Assembly (NCBI GenBank): GCA_022844575.1
Contig: JALHLL010000021.1
Span: forward strand, 1,783-24,609
Direction of reading: 5' to 3'
From: a bacterium
GTDB lineage: Bacteria > Bacteroidota > Ignavibacteria > Kapaibacteriales > UBA961
DNA: 22,827 nt
The translations under genes were made by a program, and so were the position numbers. Positions 1-7,377 of the stretch are shown piece after piece. Numbering within the stretch: position 1 is the stretch's first letter; every line of letters starts with the position of its first letter. A model generated the notes under the pieces. It was given only the letters and a program-made list of their open reading frames with translations. It was not told the origin of the DNA and did no database searches.

Positions 1-280
1 ACCCCCCTATATCCCTTCTACTATTTCAGAAAAAGAAAGTGAAATTCGTTGCACAGTTTTTCCGAACCCATCCGGCGAACAATGTACGATAACAATCGCC
101 CCATTACCAAACAAACCCAAAGCAAATATTTATAATATTATGGGTGAGTTTATTGAAGAGATAAATATAATATCAGAAACTACCAATATTGATATCCGAC
201 ATCTACCAATCGGCAAATACACTATTGTGCTTCAGTCGGATGTTCATTTCGCAACAGTTCCATTAACTGTAATCCGCTGA
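1..280 (+). CDS. C-terminal part of a secreted protein with a T9SS sorting domain (5' end outside window)
   Basis: An open frame runs from base 2 to a TGA at 278-280, giving 92 visible residues without a start, so the gene begins left of the window. The visible part reads as a type A T9SS C-terminal sorting domain. It has a VFPNPSG opening, a central IYNIMGEFIEE strand, then IDIRHLPIGKYTIVL, and ends in a short hydrophobic strand plus arginine. In this family the domain directs export across the outer membrane by the Por machinery, is then cleaved, and the passenger is released or anchored to the surface. The passenger is not visible, so its function cannot be named. No convincing terminator hairpin follows before the next gene at 407. 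The domain call is fairly sure; the rest of the protein is unknown. Confidence 0.75.
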   Translation, partial: PPYIPSTISEKESEIRCTVFPNPSGEQCTITIAPLPNKPKANIYNIMGEFIEEINIISETTNIDIRHLPIGKYTIVLQSDVHFATVPLTVIR

Positions 281-406
281 CATGGAAAGTGAGAATCTGC
301 AGCGCCTTAACCGCATATTTACACATAAAATGAGGTATTTGTGCTTTCCTGTGTAATTTTACGAACCTAATTTGTTTAATCGTATCAATACACTTTCGGA
401 GCATTC

Positions 407-2500
407 ATGACTCGTTATTACATTTTTATTATAACACTATGCCTGTTTTCTCTTTCAGCGAAAGCACAGGACAATACATGGTTTAAGGATATCACGGAAA
501 AAGCCGGCTTGAGTGCGGCAAAGTCAGGTCAAATCAGTTCTTGTGATGTGAATGGAGATGATTATCCCGATTTGCTTCTGCAAGTTCTCTCCTATGATCG
601 CAGCATGAAAACACGCCTTTATCTCAATCAACAAGACCCGAGTTCATCCGACCCGAAAGATAGAATTTTTGTTGACTTTACCGATTCATCGCGTATTTAT
701 ACGAATCGTGATAATGGTACAAAAGGGCGTGTTGCCGATATATGGGGTATGGCAGATGTTAATAATGACGGCTTCCCCGATATGGTAACCGGTTTGTTTT
801 ACTTTGATGTAAGCAAATTCAATGATGTCGGCGATTATGCAGAAGTACTGTTAAATGACGGCACAGGTCGCTTCACTTTAGTTCAGAATAGCGGTTTAAC
901 GGATTTGGGGAAATTCCCTGCAACGGGCATTTGTTTTTTGGATTATGATTTGGATGGAAATCTTGATATATATTTCGGTACTTTCTCAGCCGACCACCAA
1001 GCAAATCAGTGGCTTCCCGGATTTTTATTCAAAGGTAAAGGCGACGGTACTTTTCAAGATGTAACCTTCGATGCCGGCTTGGAAGAAGTGTATGAGCCGC
1101 TTTATGGCGCAAGTGTTACCGATTGGAATAATGATCGTTATCCCGATATTATTACATCACCCTATTGCCGCACTGAAGGTACTTTATGGAAAAACTTAGG
1201 TAACGGAAAATTTGAAAATTATAGCGAACAGGCCAATTATACGGCAACAAATCGTAGTCACGGTAATATTGATGTCGGTGGCTCGCTCAATAATCTGCTT
1301 GTATTTCCGCGCGAACTTTGCCAATGGGAAGCATTACCTTATGATTATGATAATGATGGTGATATGGATATAGCACAAATGCTTATTCACGGTGGGCTTG
1401 ACCCGGGCGAAGGGCATACCTCATTAACAAAAAATGCGGGTGCGGAAGGTAATTATCGTCTCACATGGCAATTAGATGCATTCGACCGACCTTTAAACAA
1501 TGTACAAGTACTAAAAAGAATCAATGTCACAAAAGATACATCATGGTCAAATCAGTATGGTAATTTCTTTTTACCTAAAGGATCGCAGATTACATACAAC
1601 GCTTCCAACCGAGGACATTTAGGCGATCAGGCAGGTTCGTGGATAAATTTGGATAATGATTTGTATGTTGATTTTCTTTTAAGTACAACGGGGTATGATG
1701 CCACGAATGACCGTTGTTATATACAACATCAACAGCCCGATCATACCTTCAAGGAGATTGCCGGTGCATTAGGTCTTCGTACACTACTCAAAGAAGCCCA
1801 TTCCAATCGTCCGATTGATTTCGATTTGGATGGTGACGATGATATTATAATTCAATATTCCCCCCCAAAAGACCAAAATGGTAATCCTAAACCCGATGCT
1901 GACCGTATATGGTTGTTGCGTAATGATGCCGCAAATTCCAATAATCATATTACTGTTAAGCTCGATGCTCCGGCTGGTACAAATGCAGGTGCAATCGGTT
2001 CACGTGTTTGTGTTTATGCCGGTGGTATTTGCCAAACAAGGGAAATCCAATCGGGTGTCGGGCGTTGGGGAATGATGAGCCCGTTCATGCTTAACTTCGG
2101 AATCGGGAAAAATACATCAGTTGATTCGCTTATTGTTGAATGGCCTTCAAAAGCATTAATACGTACCAAAGTTGTGAACCCGCCTATCAACAAAGACTTA
2201 GTTATCAATCTCGATGGTGTAGTTTCTTCGGTAACCGATCGCGCCGGAGACCCTAATGGCGGTATTCGTCTTTCTCCTTTGCCTGCTCATGAGCAATTAA
2301 CGGCTTATTTACCGGAAGATATGCGATTCGGCAACATGCAGATATTCACAATCACAGGCGAGCCTGTTGTTAAGGAAGGTCTTAATGGCGATTCGGCTGT
2401 ACGAGTACCAATTGAGGGATTTTCGGCAGGACACTATACTATACGTTTCCTTTCCACCTATGGAAAAACAATTACAGTATCATTTATTAAAACAAAATAA
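407..2500 (+). CDS. Secreted FG-GAP/VCBS repeat protein with ASPIC/UnbV domain and T9SS tail
   Basis: This 697-residue protein has a signal peptide (residues 1-20, ending SAKA before QDNTW). Seven calcium-loop motifs of the FG-GAP/VCBS type follow, including DVNGDDYPD (47-55), DVNNDGFPD (117-125), DYDLDGNLD (179-187), DWNNDRYPD (239-247) and DYDNDGDMD (313-321), so a beta-propeller is expected. Residues about 513-603 match the ASPIC/UnbV domain, with GSRVCVYAGG, REIQSGVGRWG and DSLIVEWPS. The C-terminal 75 residues (LSPLPAHEQL, MQIFTITGEPVV, VPIEGFSAGHYTIRF) look like a T9SS sorting domain, so the protein is probably exported to the cell surface. Proteins of this architecture resemble CRTAC1; adhesion or polysaccharide binding is often proposed, but the ligand is unknown here. 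A GGAG sits five bases before the ATG. The TAA stop overlaps the next ATG (TAATG), which implies translational coupling. Confidence 0.85.
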   Translation: MTRYYIFIITLCLFSLSAKAQDNTWFKDITEKAGLSAAKSGQISSCDVNGDDYPDLLLQVLSYDRSMKTRLYLNQQDPSSSDPKDRIFVDFTDSSRIYTNRDNGTKGRVADIWGMADVNNDGFPDMVTGLFYFDVSKFNDVGDYAEVLLNDGTGRFTLVQNSGLTDLGKFPATGICFLDYDLDGNLDIYFGTFSADHQANQWLPGFLFKGKGDGTFQDVTFDAGLEEVYEPLYGASVTDWNNDRYPDIITSPYCRTEGTLWKNLGNGKFENYSEQANYTATNRSHGNIDVGGSLNNLLVFPRELCQWEALPYDYDNDGDMDIAQMLIHGGLDPGEGHTSLTKNAGAEGNYRLTWQLDAFDRPLNNVQVLKRINVTKDTSWSNQYGNFFLPKGSQITYNASNRGHLGDQAGSWINLDNDLYVDFLLSTTGYDATNDRCYIQHQQPDHTFKEIAGALGLRTLLKEAHSNRPIDFDLDGDDDIIIQYSPPKDQNGNPKPDADRIWLLRNDAANSNNHITVKLDAPAGTNAGAIGSRVCVYAGGICQTREIQSGVGRWGMMSPFMLNFGIGKNTSVDSLIVEWPSKALIRTKVVNPPINKDLVINLDGVVSSVTDRAGDPNGGIRLSPLPAHEQLTAYLPEDMRFGNMQIFTITGEPVVKEGLNGDSAVRVPIEGFSAGHYTIRFLSTYGKTITVSFIKTK

Positions 2501-3063
2501 TGTTTATGACTTTAGTTTTTGCTTTACTCGAACGTCGTTTTTCAATAATATTACTTCCGTTCATCTTTGTATGTCAGCTCAATGTTTATTGTCAGACAGA
2601 CGACAAAATTACGACATTTAAACATAGTGAATTCTCTTTCCAATACCCCGCAGCTTGGCGTGTTGATACATCGCATCTCATGGGAACAACGGTCGTAGCA
2701 CTTTCACCTTTAAGTAATTCCGATGATAAATTCCATGAGAATTTTAATGTATTGATACAGGATGCAAAACCCTGCAATAATGATCTTGAAAATTACGGTA
2801 AAATATCAGAAAAGCAAATCTTAAAACTCATGAATAACGCAACCATTTACTCTTCGTCCATAGTAAAAGAAAATAACAAGGTTTTTTACAAATTGGAGTA
2901 TGCGGCACAACAAGGTATGTTCAATTTAAGGTTTGTCTCCTATTGTTTTATGAAATCCGATAAAGCATATCTTCTTACTTTTACTTCTGAACAAGGTACT
3001 TTTTCTTCGTTCAAAGAAATTGGTGAGCAGATTTTGAATTCATTTACCCTATTCAGCAAATAA
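2500..3063 (+). CDS. Small exported PsbP/DcrB-like protein
   Basis: This 187-residue protein begins within the stop of the preceding gene (TAATG), so it is probably translated by coupling with it. A hydrophobic segment at about residues 15-31 acts as a signal peptide. The mature part starts FSFQYPAAWRVD, the typical opening of the Mog1/PsbP-like fold (PsbP, DcrB, DUF1795), and ends with a helix (FKEIGEQILNSF) that also fits this fold. Length and single-domain layout agree with the family. DcrB-type proteins are periplasmic or lipoproteins of uncertain role, so no function is assigned. The tight link to the FG-GAP/UnbV protein suggests that the two work in the same place or process. The fold assignment rests on sequence pattern only and is moderately sure. 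Confidence 0.65.
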   Translation: MFMTLVFALLERRFSIILLPFIFVCQLNVYCQTDDKITTFKHSEFSFQYPAAWRVDTSHLMGTTVVALSPLSNSDDKFHENFNVLIQDAKPCNNDLENYGKISEKQILKLMNNATIYSSSIVKENNKVFYKLEYAAQQGMFNLRFVSYCFMKSDKAYLLTFTSEQGTFSSFKEIGEQILNSFTLFSK

Positions 3064-3085
3064 TAAAAGTATAATGTCAAAAAGA

Positions 3086-3112
3086 AAAGGCGGATGAAAT
3101 TCATCCGCCTTT
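3086..3112. terminator. Bidirectional intrinsic terminator between convergent genes
   Basis: A perfect 13-base inverted repeat (AAAGGCGGATGAA, one base, TTCATCCGCCTTT) lies in the 74-base gap between the PsbP-like gene (+) and the OmpA gene (-). Read on the minus strand it is followed by TTTTCTTTTT, a good uridine tail. On the plus strand the tail is only TTTG. It probably ends both transcripts, most efficiently the minus one. Confidence 0.85.
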
Positions 3113-3137
3113 GTATTATGTACTTGAACATAGGTTT

Positions 3138-5351
3138 TTAATCACAACCGCGTTCGACCGCAACTGTAATTCTTCTGTTTTTGCGTCTAATTTCTTCCAA
3201 CTGAGCTGCTGTAATTTTCTTCGCGTCTTTTCCTTTCGGCTCTTTTATAGTAGGTCTTGTAGAACCGAACCCTATTGCACCCGAAATTTTACCCGGGTTT
3301 ACACCTTGCTCAAAAAGCCATTTTCTTACGGCTTCCGCTCTTTGCTGCGATAATTTCAAGTTTATAGTTGCATTACCCTCTTCCGAAGCATGTCCCTCAA
3401 TCGTAACTTGAATATTATCACATTGATTAACATAAGCAAGTAATTTTGCCAAGCTTGACATTGTTGATGGATTATCGAAGTTAAAGGCATCCTTCCCTTT
3501 CACAAATAATATTTCAGGGAAATCTGTTTTTGTACCTTTTTTAGGTAATTCAGGACAACCCTTCTGTGTCGGATCCGCATCGTTTGCTTTTCCGGCTATA
3601 AGCGGACACATATCTATTGCATCATTAAACGAATCGCCGTCCGTATCCGCTTTTGTCGGATCAGTCGGTTCAATCGAAGTGCCGTCTTTTTTGCTTCTTC
3701 TGTTTACCTCTTCATAATCGGTTAATGAATCACCATCAGTATCGGCTTTTGTCGGATCGCAGAAATATTTATTTACCTCTTCACCGTCACGAAGGCGGTC
3801 TTTATCACTATCAACGTCTAATGGATTCGTGCCACGCGATAATTCATCGCCGTCTTTTAAACTATCCTCATCAGAATCTTCTTTTGTCGGATCGGTTTTA
3901 TGTGTGTTTACCTCATCGCCATCCTTTACATTATCTCGGTCTGTATCGTTTGAAATAGGGTTTGTTTTCAGTTTACGAACCTCTTCTCCGTCGCTTAGAC
4001 TATCTCCGTCGCTATCCTTTTTATTAGGGTCGGTATTATGAGTTTTTACTTCGTCACCATCAGGAAGCTCATCGCCGTCACTATCAGGATTAGCCGGATC
4101 GGTTTTGTACTGTTTTACTTCGTCACCATCATTCAAACCGTCATTATCCGTATCCTGTTTTGCAGGATTTGTTTTATATGTATTCACTTCTTCGCCATCG
4201 CCCAACCGATCGCCATCAGAGTCCACGGCAAGAGGGTTCGTGCTTAATTTCATCACTTCCTGTCCGTCGCTCAGGGAATCTCCGTCGGTATCAGCTTTTG
4301 TGGGGTCGGTTTTGTATTTATTTACTTCATCGCCATCCAACAAACCATCTCCGTCCGTGTCGGCAATATGAGGGTCAGTTTTACGTGTCAATTCTTCACC
4401 ATCTTTTAAACTGTCACCATCGGTATCCGGAGATTTCGGCGATGTTCTGTGATCGAAAATCTCTGCATAATCGGTAAGATTATCACCATCGGTATCGGAC
4501 TTTTTAGGATCAGTATAATATTTACGAACCTCATCACCATCAGTTAAGCCATCTCCATCGGTATCTGGATTTTCAGGATCGGTACCCAAATCCCGTTCGG
4601 TGCTATTCGTTAAGCCATCTTTATCATAATCTGCATTGCCGAATACATAATATGAAAATCCGACCCCGAATGTCAATAATAAATCGTCGGCATCATCAGC
4701 ATTATCAACTTTTGCAAAGGGTTTTTCGGCTGTACCTTTGTAACGTGCATCGTATCCATCCAACCAACCGGTTCCGGTTAAACGAATTGTACCTCTACCA
4801 TTAAATACAAGGTCGTCTGTTAAGTATAGCTCATACCCCAAACCTAATGGAATAACCATTTTTCTTTTTTCGTATGTTGTCCCATCGTTCAATGGCAATG
4901 CACTGCCATCCTGATAAGTAGGATTCCAATCAAGAACACCAAGACCGCCAAAAACATATGGTACGAATTTTTCACGCGGCAAAATATTCCACATGAGATA
5001 TGTTTCATAATAATTAAACCGCGAAAAGTTCTTTTCCTGCGGTTGTTTATTGGCAGGAAAAAGACTGTAGAAATTAGGATTTTCCACAATACTCTTTTCC
5101 GTGTTTTTATAACGCAATTGCCCGAAGCCGACACTTGCCTGCAAAGAAATTTGATCAATGATGTTCCATCGAACGAACATATCTCCGGAAAACCATAATT
5201 GATTATCCGTAAATGTACCCCAGTACTTTACACCTCCTCCGCTTACACCAAAACCTACTCTACCTCCTTCGGTTTGAGAAAAGGCATTAAAGTTACAAAC
5301 AAGCGCTAATACAAAACCGACAATGTATCGGTTAAGAGTATACATTCGCAT
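3138..5351 (-). CDS. Outer-membrane OmpA-family protein with TSP3 calcium-binding repeats
   Basis: This 737-residue protein has three parts. Residues 1-25 are a signal peptide ending NAFSQ. Residues about 28-238 are rich in alternating aromatic and glycine strands and look like an outer-membrane beta-barrel. Residues about 241-600 hold fifteen thrombospondin type 3-like repeats of about 23 residues (consensus DTDGDSLxDGxEVxxxxTDP). Residues about 613-737 form an OmpA-like peptidoglycan-binding domain with GHASEEG, NLKLSQQRAEAV and a terminal KNRRITVAV. In this family the barrel sits in the outer membrane, the acidic repeats bind calcium as a stiff linker, and the C-domain grips the cell wall. 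AGGA lies five bases before the chosen ATG. The SDR gene lies 102 bases upstream on the same strand with no terminator seen between them. The family assignment is firm; a specific structural or motility role cannot be judged. Confidence 0.9.
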   Translation of the reverse strand: MRMYTLNRYIVGFVLALVCNFNAFSQTEGGRVGFGVSGGGVKYWGTFTDNQLWFSGDMFVRWNIIDQISLQASVGFGQLRYKNTEKSIVENPNFYSLFPANKQPQEKNFSRFNYYETYLMWNILPREKFVPYVFGGLGVLDWNPTYQDGSALPLNDGTTYEKRKMVIPLGLGYELYLTDDLVFNGRGTIRLTGTGWLDGYDARYKGTAEKPFAKVDNADDADDLLLTFGVGFSYYVFGNADYDKDGLTNSTERDLGTDPENPDTDGDGLTDGDEVRKYYTDPKKSDTDGDNLTDYAEIFDHRTSPKSPDTDGDSLKDGEELTRKTDPHIADTDGDGLLDGDEVNKYKTDPTKADTDGDSLSDGQEVMKLSTNPLAVDSDGDRLGDGEEVNTYKTNPAKQDTDNDGLNDGDEVKQYKTDPANPDSDGDELPDGDEVKTHNTDPNKKDSDGDSLSDGEEVRKLKTNPISNDTDRDNVKDGDEVNTHKTDPTKEDSDEDSLKDGDELSRGTNPLDVDSDKDRLRDGEEVNKYFCDPTKADTDGDSLTDYEEVNRRSKKDGTSIEPTDPTKADTDGDSFNDAIDMCPLIAGKANDADPTQKGCPELPKKGTKTDFPEILFVKGKDAFNFDNPSTMSSLAKLLAYVNQCDNIQVTIEGHASEEGNATINLKLSQQRAEAVRKWLFEQGVNPGKISGAIGFGSTRPTIKEPKGKDAKKITAAQLEEIRRKNRRITVAVERGCD
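3552..4631 (-). repeat. Tandem TSP3 coding repeats (15 units of about 69 bases)
   Basis: Within the OmpA-family gene about fifteen degenerate units follow one another, each encoding DxDxDGxxDGxE followed by a variable stretch ending TDPxxA. Most units are 22-23 codons; one near the C-terminal end is longer through an insertion (RRSKKDGTSIEP). At DNA level the units are recognisably similar but not identical, so this is an old protein repeat array rather than a recent satellite expansion. The last unit changes to a DMCPLIAG form, typical of the end of TSP3 arrays. Confidence 0.85.
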
Positions 5352-5453
5352 ACACGTCCTTATTATAAATGAAACATGAAAATTGAGCGTTTTAAAATTG
5401 TGTCATCCGCTAAATATACTGTACTGAGTAAAGATTCTTAACCTATTACAACC

Positions 5454-6230
5454 TTATAGGTTTTTGTGCACCATTTGCGTTGATGCCTGGGCAGTAGGCA
5501 TTATAAGCATATCGTGAATACTTACATGCAAAGGTCTCGTCGCACAGAAAAGAACCGCTTCTGCCACATCCTCACCTGTCATTGGTGTATACCCTTTATA
5601 CACAGTACTTGCGCGTTTCTCATCACCACGAAAACGCACAAGTGAAAATTCCGTTTCCACAAGTCCCGGATCAATATTCGTAATTCGCACACCCGTTCCG
5701 TTTACATCAAATTGTAGTGCTTCCGATAACATTTTCACACCGGCTTTCGAAGCACAATATACATTTCCGTTAGGGTATGCTTGCCTTCCGGCAATCGAAG
5801 CAATGTTTATTACCATTCCATCACCTTTTTCAATCATTTTCGGTAGAACAGCCCTCGTTACCCACAATAATCCCTTAATATTCGTATCAATCATTTCTTC
5901 CCAATTCACATAATCTCCGTTTTGAAGGGTATCGAGTCCGCGTGATAATCCCGCATTGTTAATAAGAAAATCAACATCCGAGAATTCCGACGGAATATGA
6001 GTTAATGTTGATGTAATAGCTTCTCTGTCTCTGACATCAAGTTCAAGTGTCAGTACTTTTGCTCCGTATTGCTCATGTAATGTATGTGCTATTTCTTCCA
6101 AACGTTCCCTTCGTCGTGCAAGCAGAATCAGTCTTGCTCCTGCTTGAGCAAAAGTGTAAGCACATGCTTCGCCAATACCGCTTGAAGCGCCTGTAATCAA
6201 TACTGTTTTATCTATAAGTGAAACCGCCAT
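5454..6230 (-). CDS. SDR-family NADP-dependent oxidoreductase (YdfG-like)
   Basis: This 258-residue protein is a classical short-chain dehydrogenase/reductase. It has the nucleotide-binding TGASSGIG (residues 13-20), NNAG (91-94), a catalytic serine in NIASIAG (about 145), YCASK with Tyr158 and Lys162, and DPGLVETEF after the active site. The arginine pair after the second strand (ARRRERL) favours NADP over NAD. The C-terminal MLIMPTAQAS resembles the YdfG/serine and 3-hydroxy acid dehydrogenase subgroup. Members reduce or oxidise small hydroxy acids such as 3-hydroxypropionate or serine; the true substrate here is unknown. It is cytoplasmic. The start ATG has only a weak AGAGAA upstream. The gene is divergent from the Spy-like gene and reads toward the OmpA gene. 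Confidence 0.85.
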   Translation of the reverse strand: MAVSLIDKTVLITGASSGIGEACAYTFAQAGARLILLARRRERLEEIAHTLHEQYGAKVLTLELDVRDREAITSTLTHIPSEFSDVDFLINNAGLSRGLDTLQNGDYVNWEEMIDTNIKGLLWVTRAVLPKMIEKGDGMVINIASIAGRQAYPNGNVYCASKAGVKMLSEALQFDVNGTGVRITNIDPGLVETEFSLVRFRGDEKRASTVYKGYTPMTGEDVAEAVLFCATRPLHVSIHDMLIMPTAQASTQMVHKNL

Positions 6231-6283
6231 TTATTTATTCTCTTTGATACTTTTCTTATCAATCTGACAATTTTAACGAATGG

Positions 6284-6311
6284 CAAACATAGCCAAAAAA
6301 CTCGATTACAA
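6284..6311 (-). promoter_or_regulatory. Candidate Bacteroidota-type promoter for the SDR gene
   Basis: On the minus strand TATGTTTG (6284-6291) fits the TAnnTTTG element of Bacteroidota primary-sigma promoters. A TTG (6309-6311) lies 17 bases upstream, slightly closer than the usual spacing. It sits about 55 bases before the SDR start codon in the divergent intergenic region. Short-motif evidence only. Confidence 0.4.
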
Positions 6312-6340
6312 GTTATTAACAGCCATTAACATTTTTTATC

Positions 6341-6372
6341 TTGAAGATACATATCGGTAAACCATACTTTTG
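6341..6372 (+). promoter_or_regulatory. Candidate Bacteroidota-type promoter for the Spy-like gene
   Basis: TACTTTTG (6365-6372) fits TAnnTTTG, with TTG (6341-6343) 21 bases upstream. It lies 34 bases before the chosen ATG at 6407. Its position supports the shorter start of the Spy-like gene, because the longer frame would begin at a TTG that overlaps the promoter. Short-motif evidence only. Confidence 0.4.
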
Positions 6373-6406
6373 TATAGGCATTATTCAACTCTTAGGGATA
6401 CAACTC

Positions 6407-7294
6407 ATGAATATTCTCTTGATTATCATCAGCGCCATTATTTTGTTCCTTCAGCTCATTTTACCGGGACAGGCCTCCGAGTACAAAGATTCGCCCCGTA
6501 ATAATCGCAGATCTCGAATCAATACCATGGAATGTAAATTCATGTGTAATGATATTACCGAAAAGATGAGGTTAACGGATGAGCAGAAAAAATCATTACA
6601 AACTCTTGCAGATGAATTGAAAGAATCCCGAAAAAGTGCCGCAAGAGAGTTAGCTGAAAACAGAAAAAAGGTAGATATCGCATTATCGAAAAGTAACGGA
6701 AGGGCGGAAGCTGAACAATTACTTTCCAAGAATAATGAAACAATTGCTTCCTTACACAAAAGCGAACTTGATATTATTGAAAAAATACATGCCGTTTTGG
6801 ATGAAACGCAGAAAAAACGTTTACAAAGAATGCGCGAAGACCGCATGGATGAAGAGCAAGAAAACAGCAAAACCGATGAAGGTGATAATAATGCTTTCTT
6901 TTTCGGTCGTAATGGCAATGTTTATTCCAATGGTTTACCCACGATTTTGCCGGAAGAAGAAAGCGCATTGCTCGGCATGAGAAATAATTTCTTTACTTCA
7001 CTCGGGAATGGTTTCGCCTACAATTTTAATGGGAAAGATTTCGATAAAAGTAGAATTTTTAATTTCAATATGCCTGATATTGAAATACCGGATATTAAAA
7101 TACCCGATGATGTAATGGATGAAGACGAAGAAACATCTCGCGATACCACTCCGAAAGCACCCAAATCACCACAACTCAATAAAAAACAAAGGGATAGATT
7201 AGAACGTTCTATGAAGAACTTGGAGAAAAAACTGAGGGAAGTGGAAAAACAAATTCAAATGGAAATTCAATCCGAAAAAGAGGACGAAATATAA
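6407..7294 (+). CDS. Periplasmic Spy/CpxP-like (LTxxQ) protein with acidic extension
   Basis: The frame is open from a TTG at 6341, but ATG 6407 is chosen because AGGG lies about eight bases upstream and a signal peptide starts there (residues 1-23, ending PGQA). This gives 295 residues. Residues about 45-145 are helical and charged, with two LTxxQ-type motifs, LTDEQKKSL (56-64) and LDETQKKRL (131-139), as in Spy, CpxP and ZraP, which are periplasmic chaperones or metal and stress sensors. A Cys pair (C43, C47) precedes them. Residues 146-260 are not part of the family: Asn/Phe-rich sequence, then an acidic IPD-rich stretch (MPDIEIPDIKIPDD). A charged coiled-coil (about 257-292) ends the protein. 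Typical Spy/CpxP proteins are about 160 residues, so this one is nearly twice as long. A stress or metal role is inference. Confidence 0.65.
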   Translation: MNILLIIISAIILFLQLILPGQASEYKDSPRNNRRSRINTMECKFMCNDITEKMRLTDEQKKSLQTLADELKESRKSAARELAENRKKVDIALSKSNGRAEAEQLLSKNNETIASLHKSELDIIEKIHAVLDETQKKRLQRMREDRMDEEQENSKTDEGDNNAFFFGRNGNVYSNGLPTILPEEESALLGMRNNFFTSLGNGFAYNFNGKDFDKSRIFNFNMPDIEIPDIKIPDDVMDEDEETSRDTTPKAPKSPQLNKKQRDRLERSMKNLEKKLREVEKQIQMEIQSEKEDEI

Positions 7295-7312
7295 ATTTAT
7301 ATCTTTATTTTT

Positions 7313-7347
7313 TAAAAGCCGTAACAGTAAATCTATTACGGCTTTTA
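7313..7347. terminator. Bidirectional intrinsic terminator
   Basis: A 12-base-pair stem (TAAAAGCCGTAA pairing with TTACGGCTTTTA, loop of eleven bases) lies between the convergent Spy-like (+) and TonB-dependent receptor (-) genes. T-rich sequence flanks it on both strands, so it probably serves both genes. Confidence 0.8.
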
Positions 7348-7377
7348 TTAATTATAATTTATATTAACACTAAAATT

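Noticed and set aside
222..404. 60-codon minus-strand frame at the left edge
   Set aside because: It overlaps the T9SS tail coding on the plus strand and has no ribosome binding site or family features.
281..406. tRNA or small RNA in the first intergenic gap
   Set aside because: No cloverleaf, no strong hairpin and no terminator are visible; the gap looks like a plain promoter region.
3653..4477. Several plus-strand open frames of 70-105 codons opposite the TSP3 repeats
   Set aside because: They are shadows of the repeated Asp/Gly-rich coding on the other strand; their products are repetitive His/Ser/Arg-rich sequences with no family features.
3552..4631. Regular repeats resembling a CRISPR-like or satellite array
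   Set aside because: The units are about 69 bases, in one reading frame, degenerate, and encode TSP3 motifs; there are no identical repeats with unrelated spacers.
6341..6406. TTG-initiated longer start for the Spy-like gene
   Set aside because: The added residues have no signal-peptide logic, the TTG overlaps a promoter-like element, and ATG 6407 has an AGGG and a signal peptide directly after it.
6451..6918. 155-codon minus-strand frame inside the Spy-like gene
   Set aside because: It is antisense to a gene with clear LTxxQ motifs and a signal peptide; its Ser/Phe-rich product mirrors Lys/Glu-rich coding.
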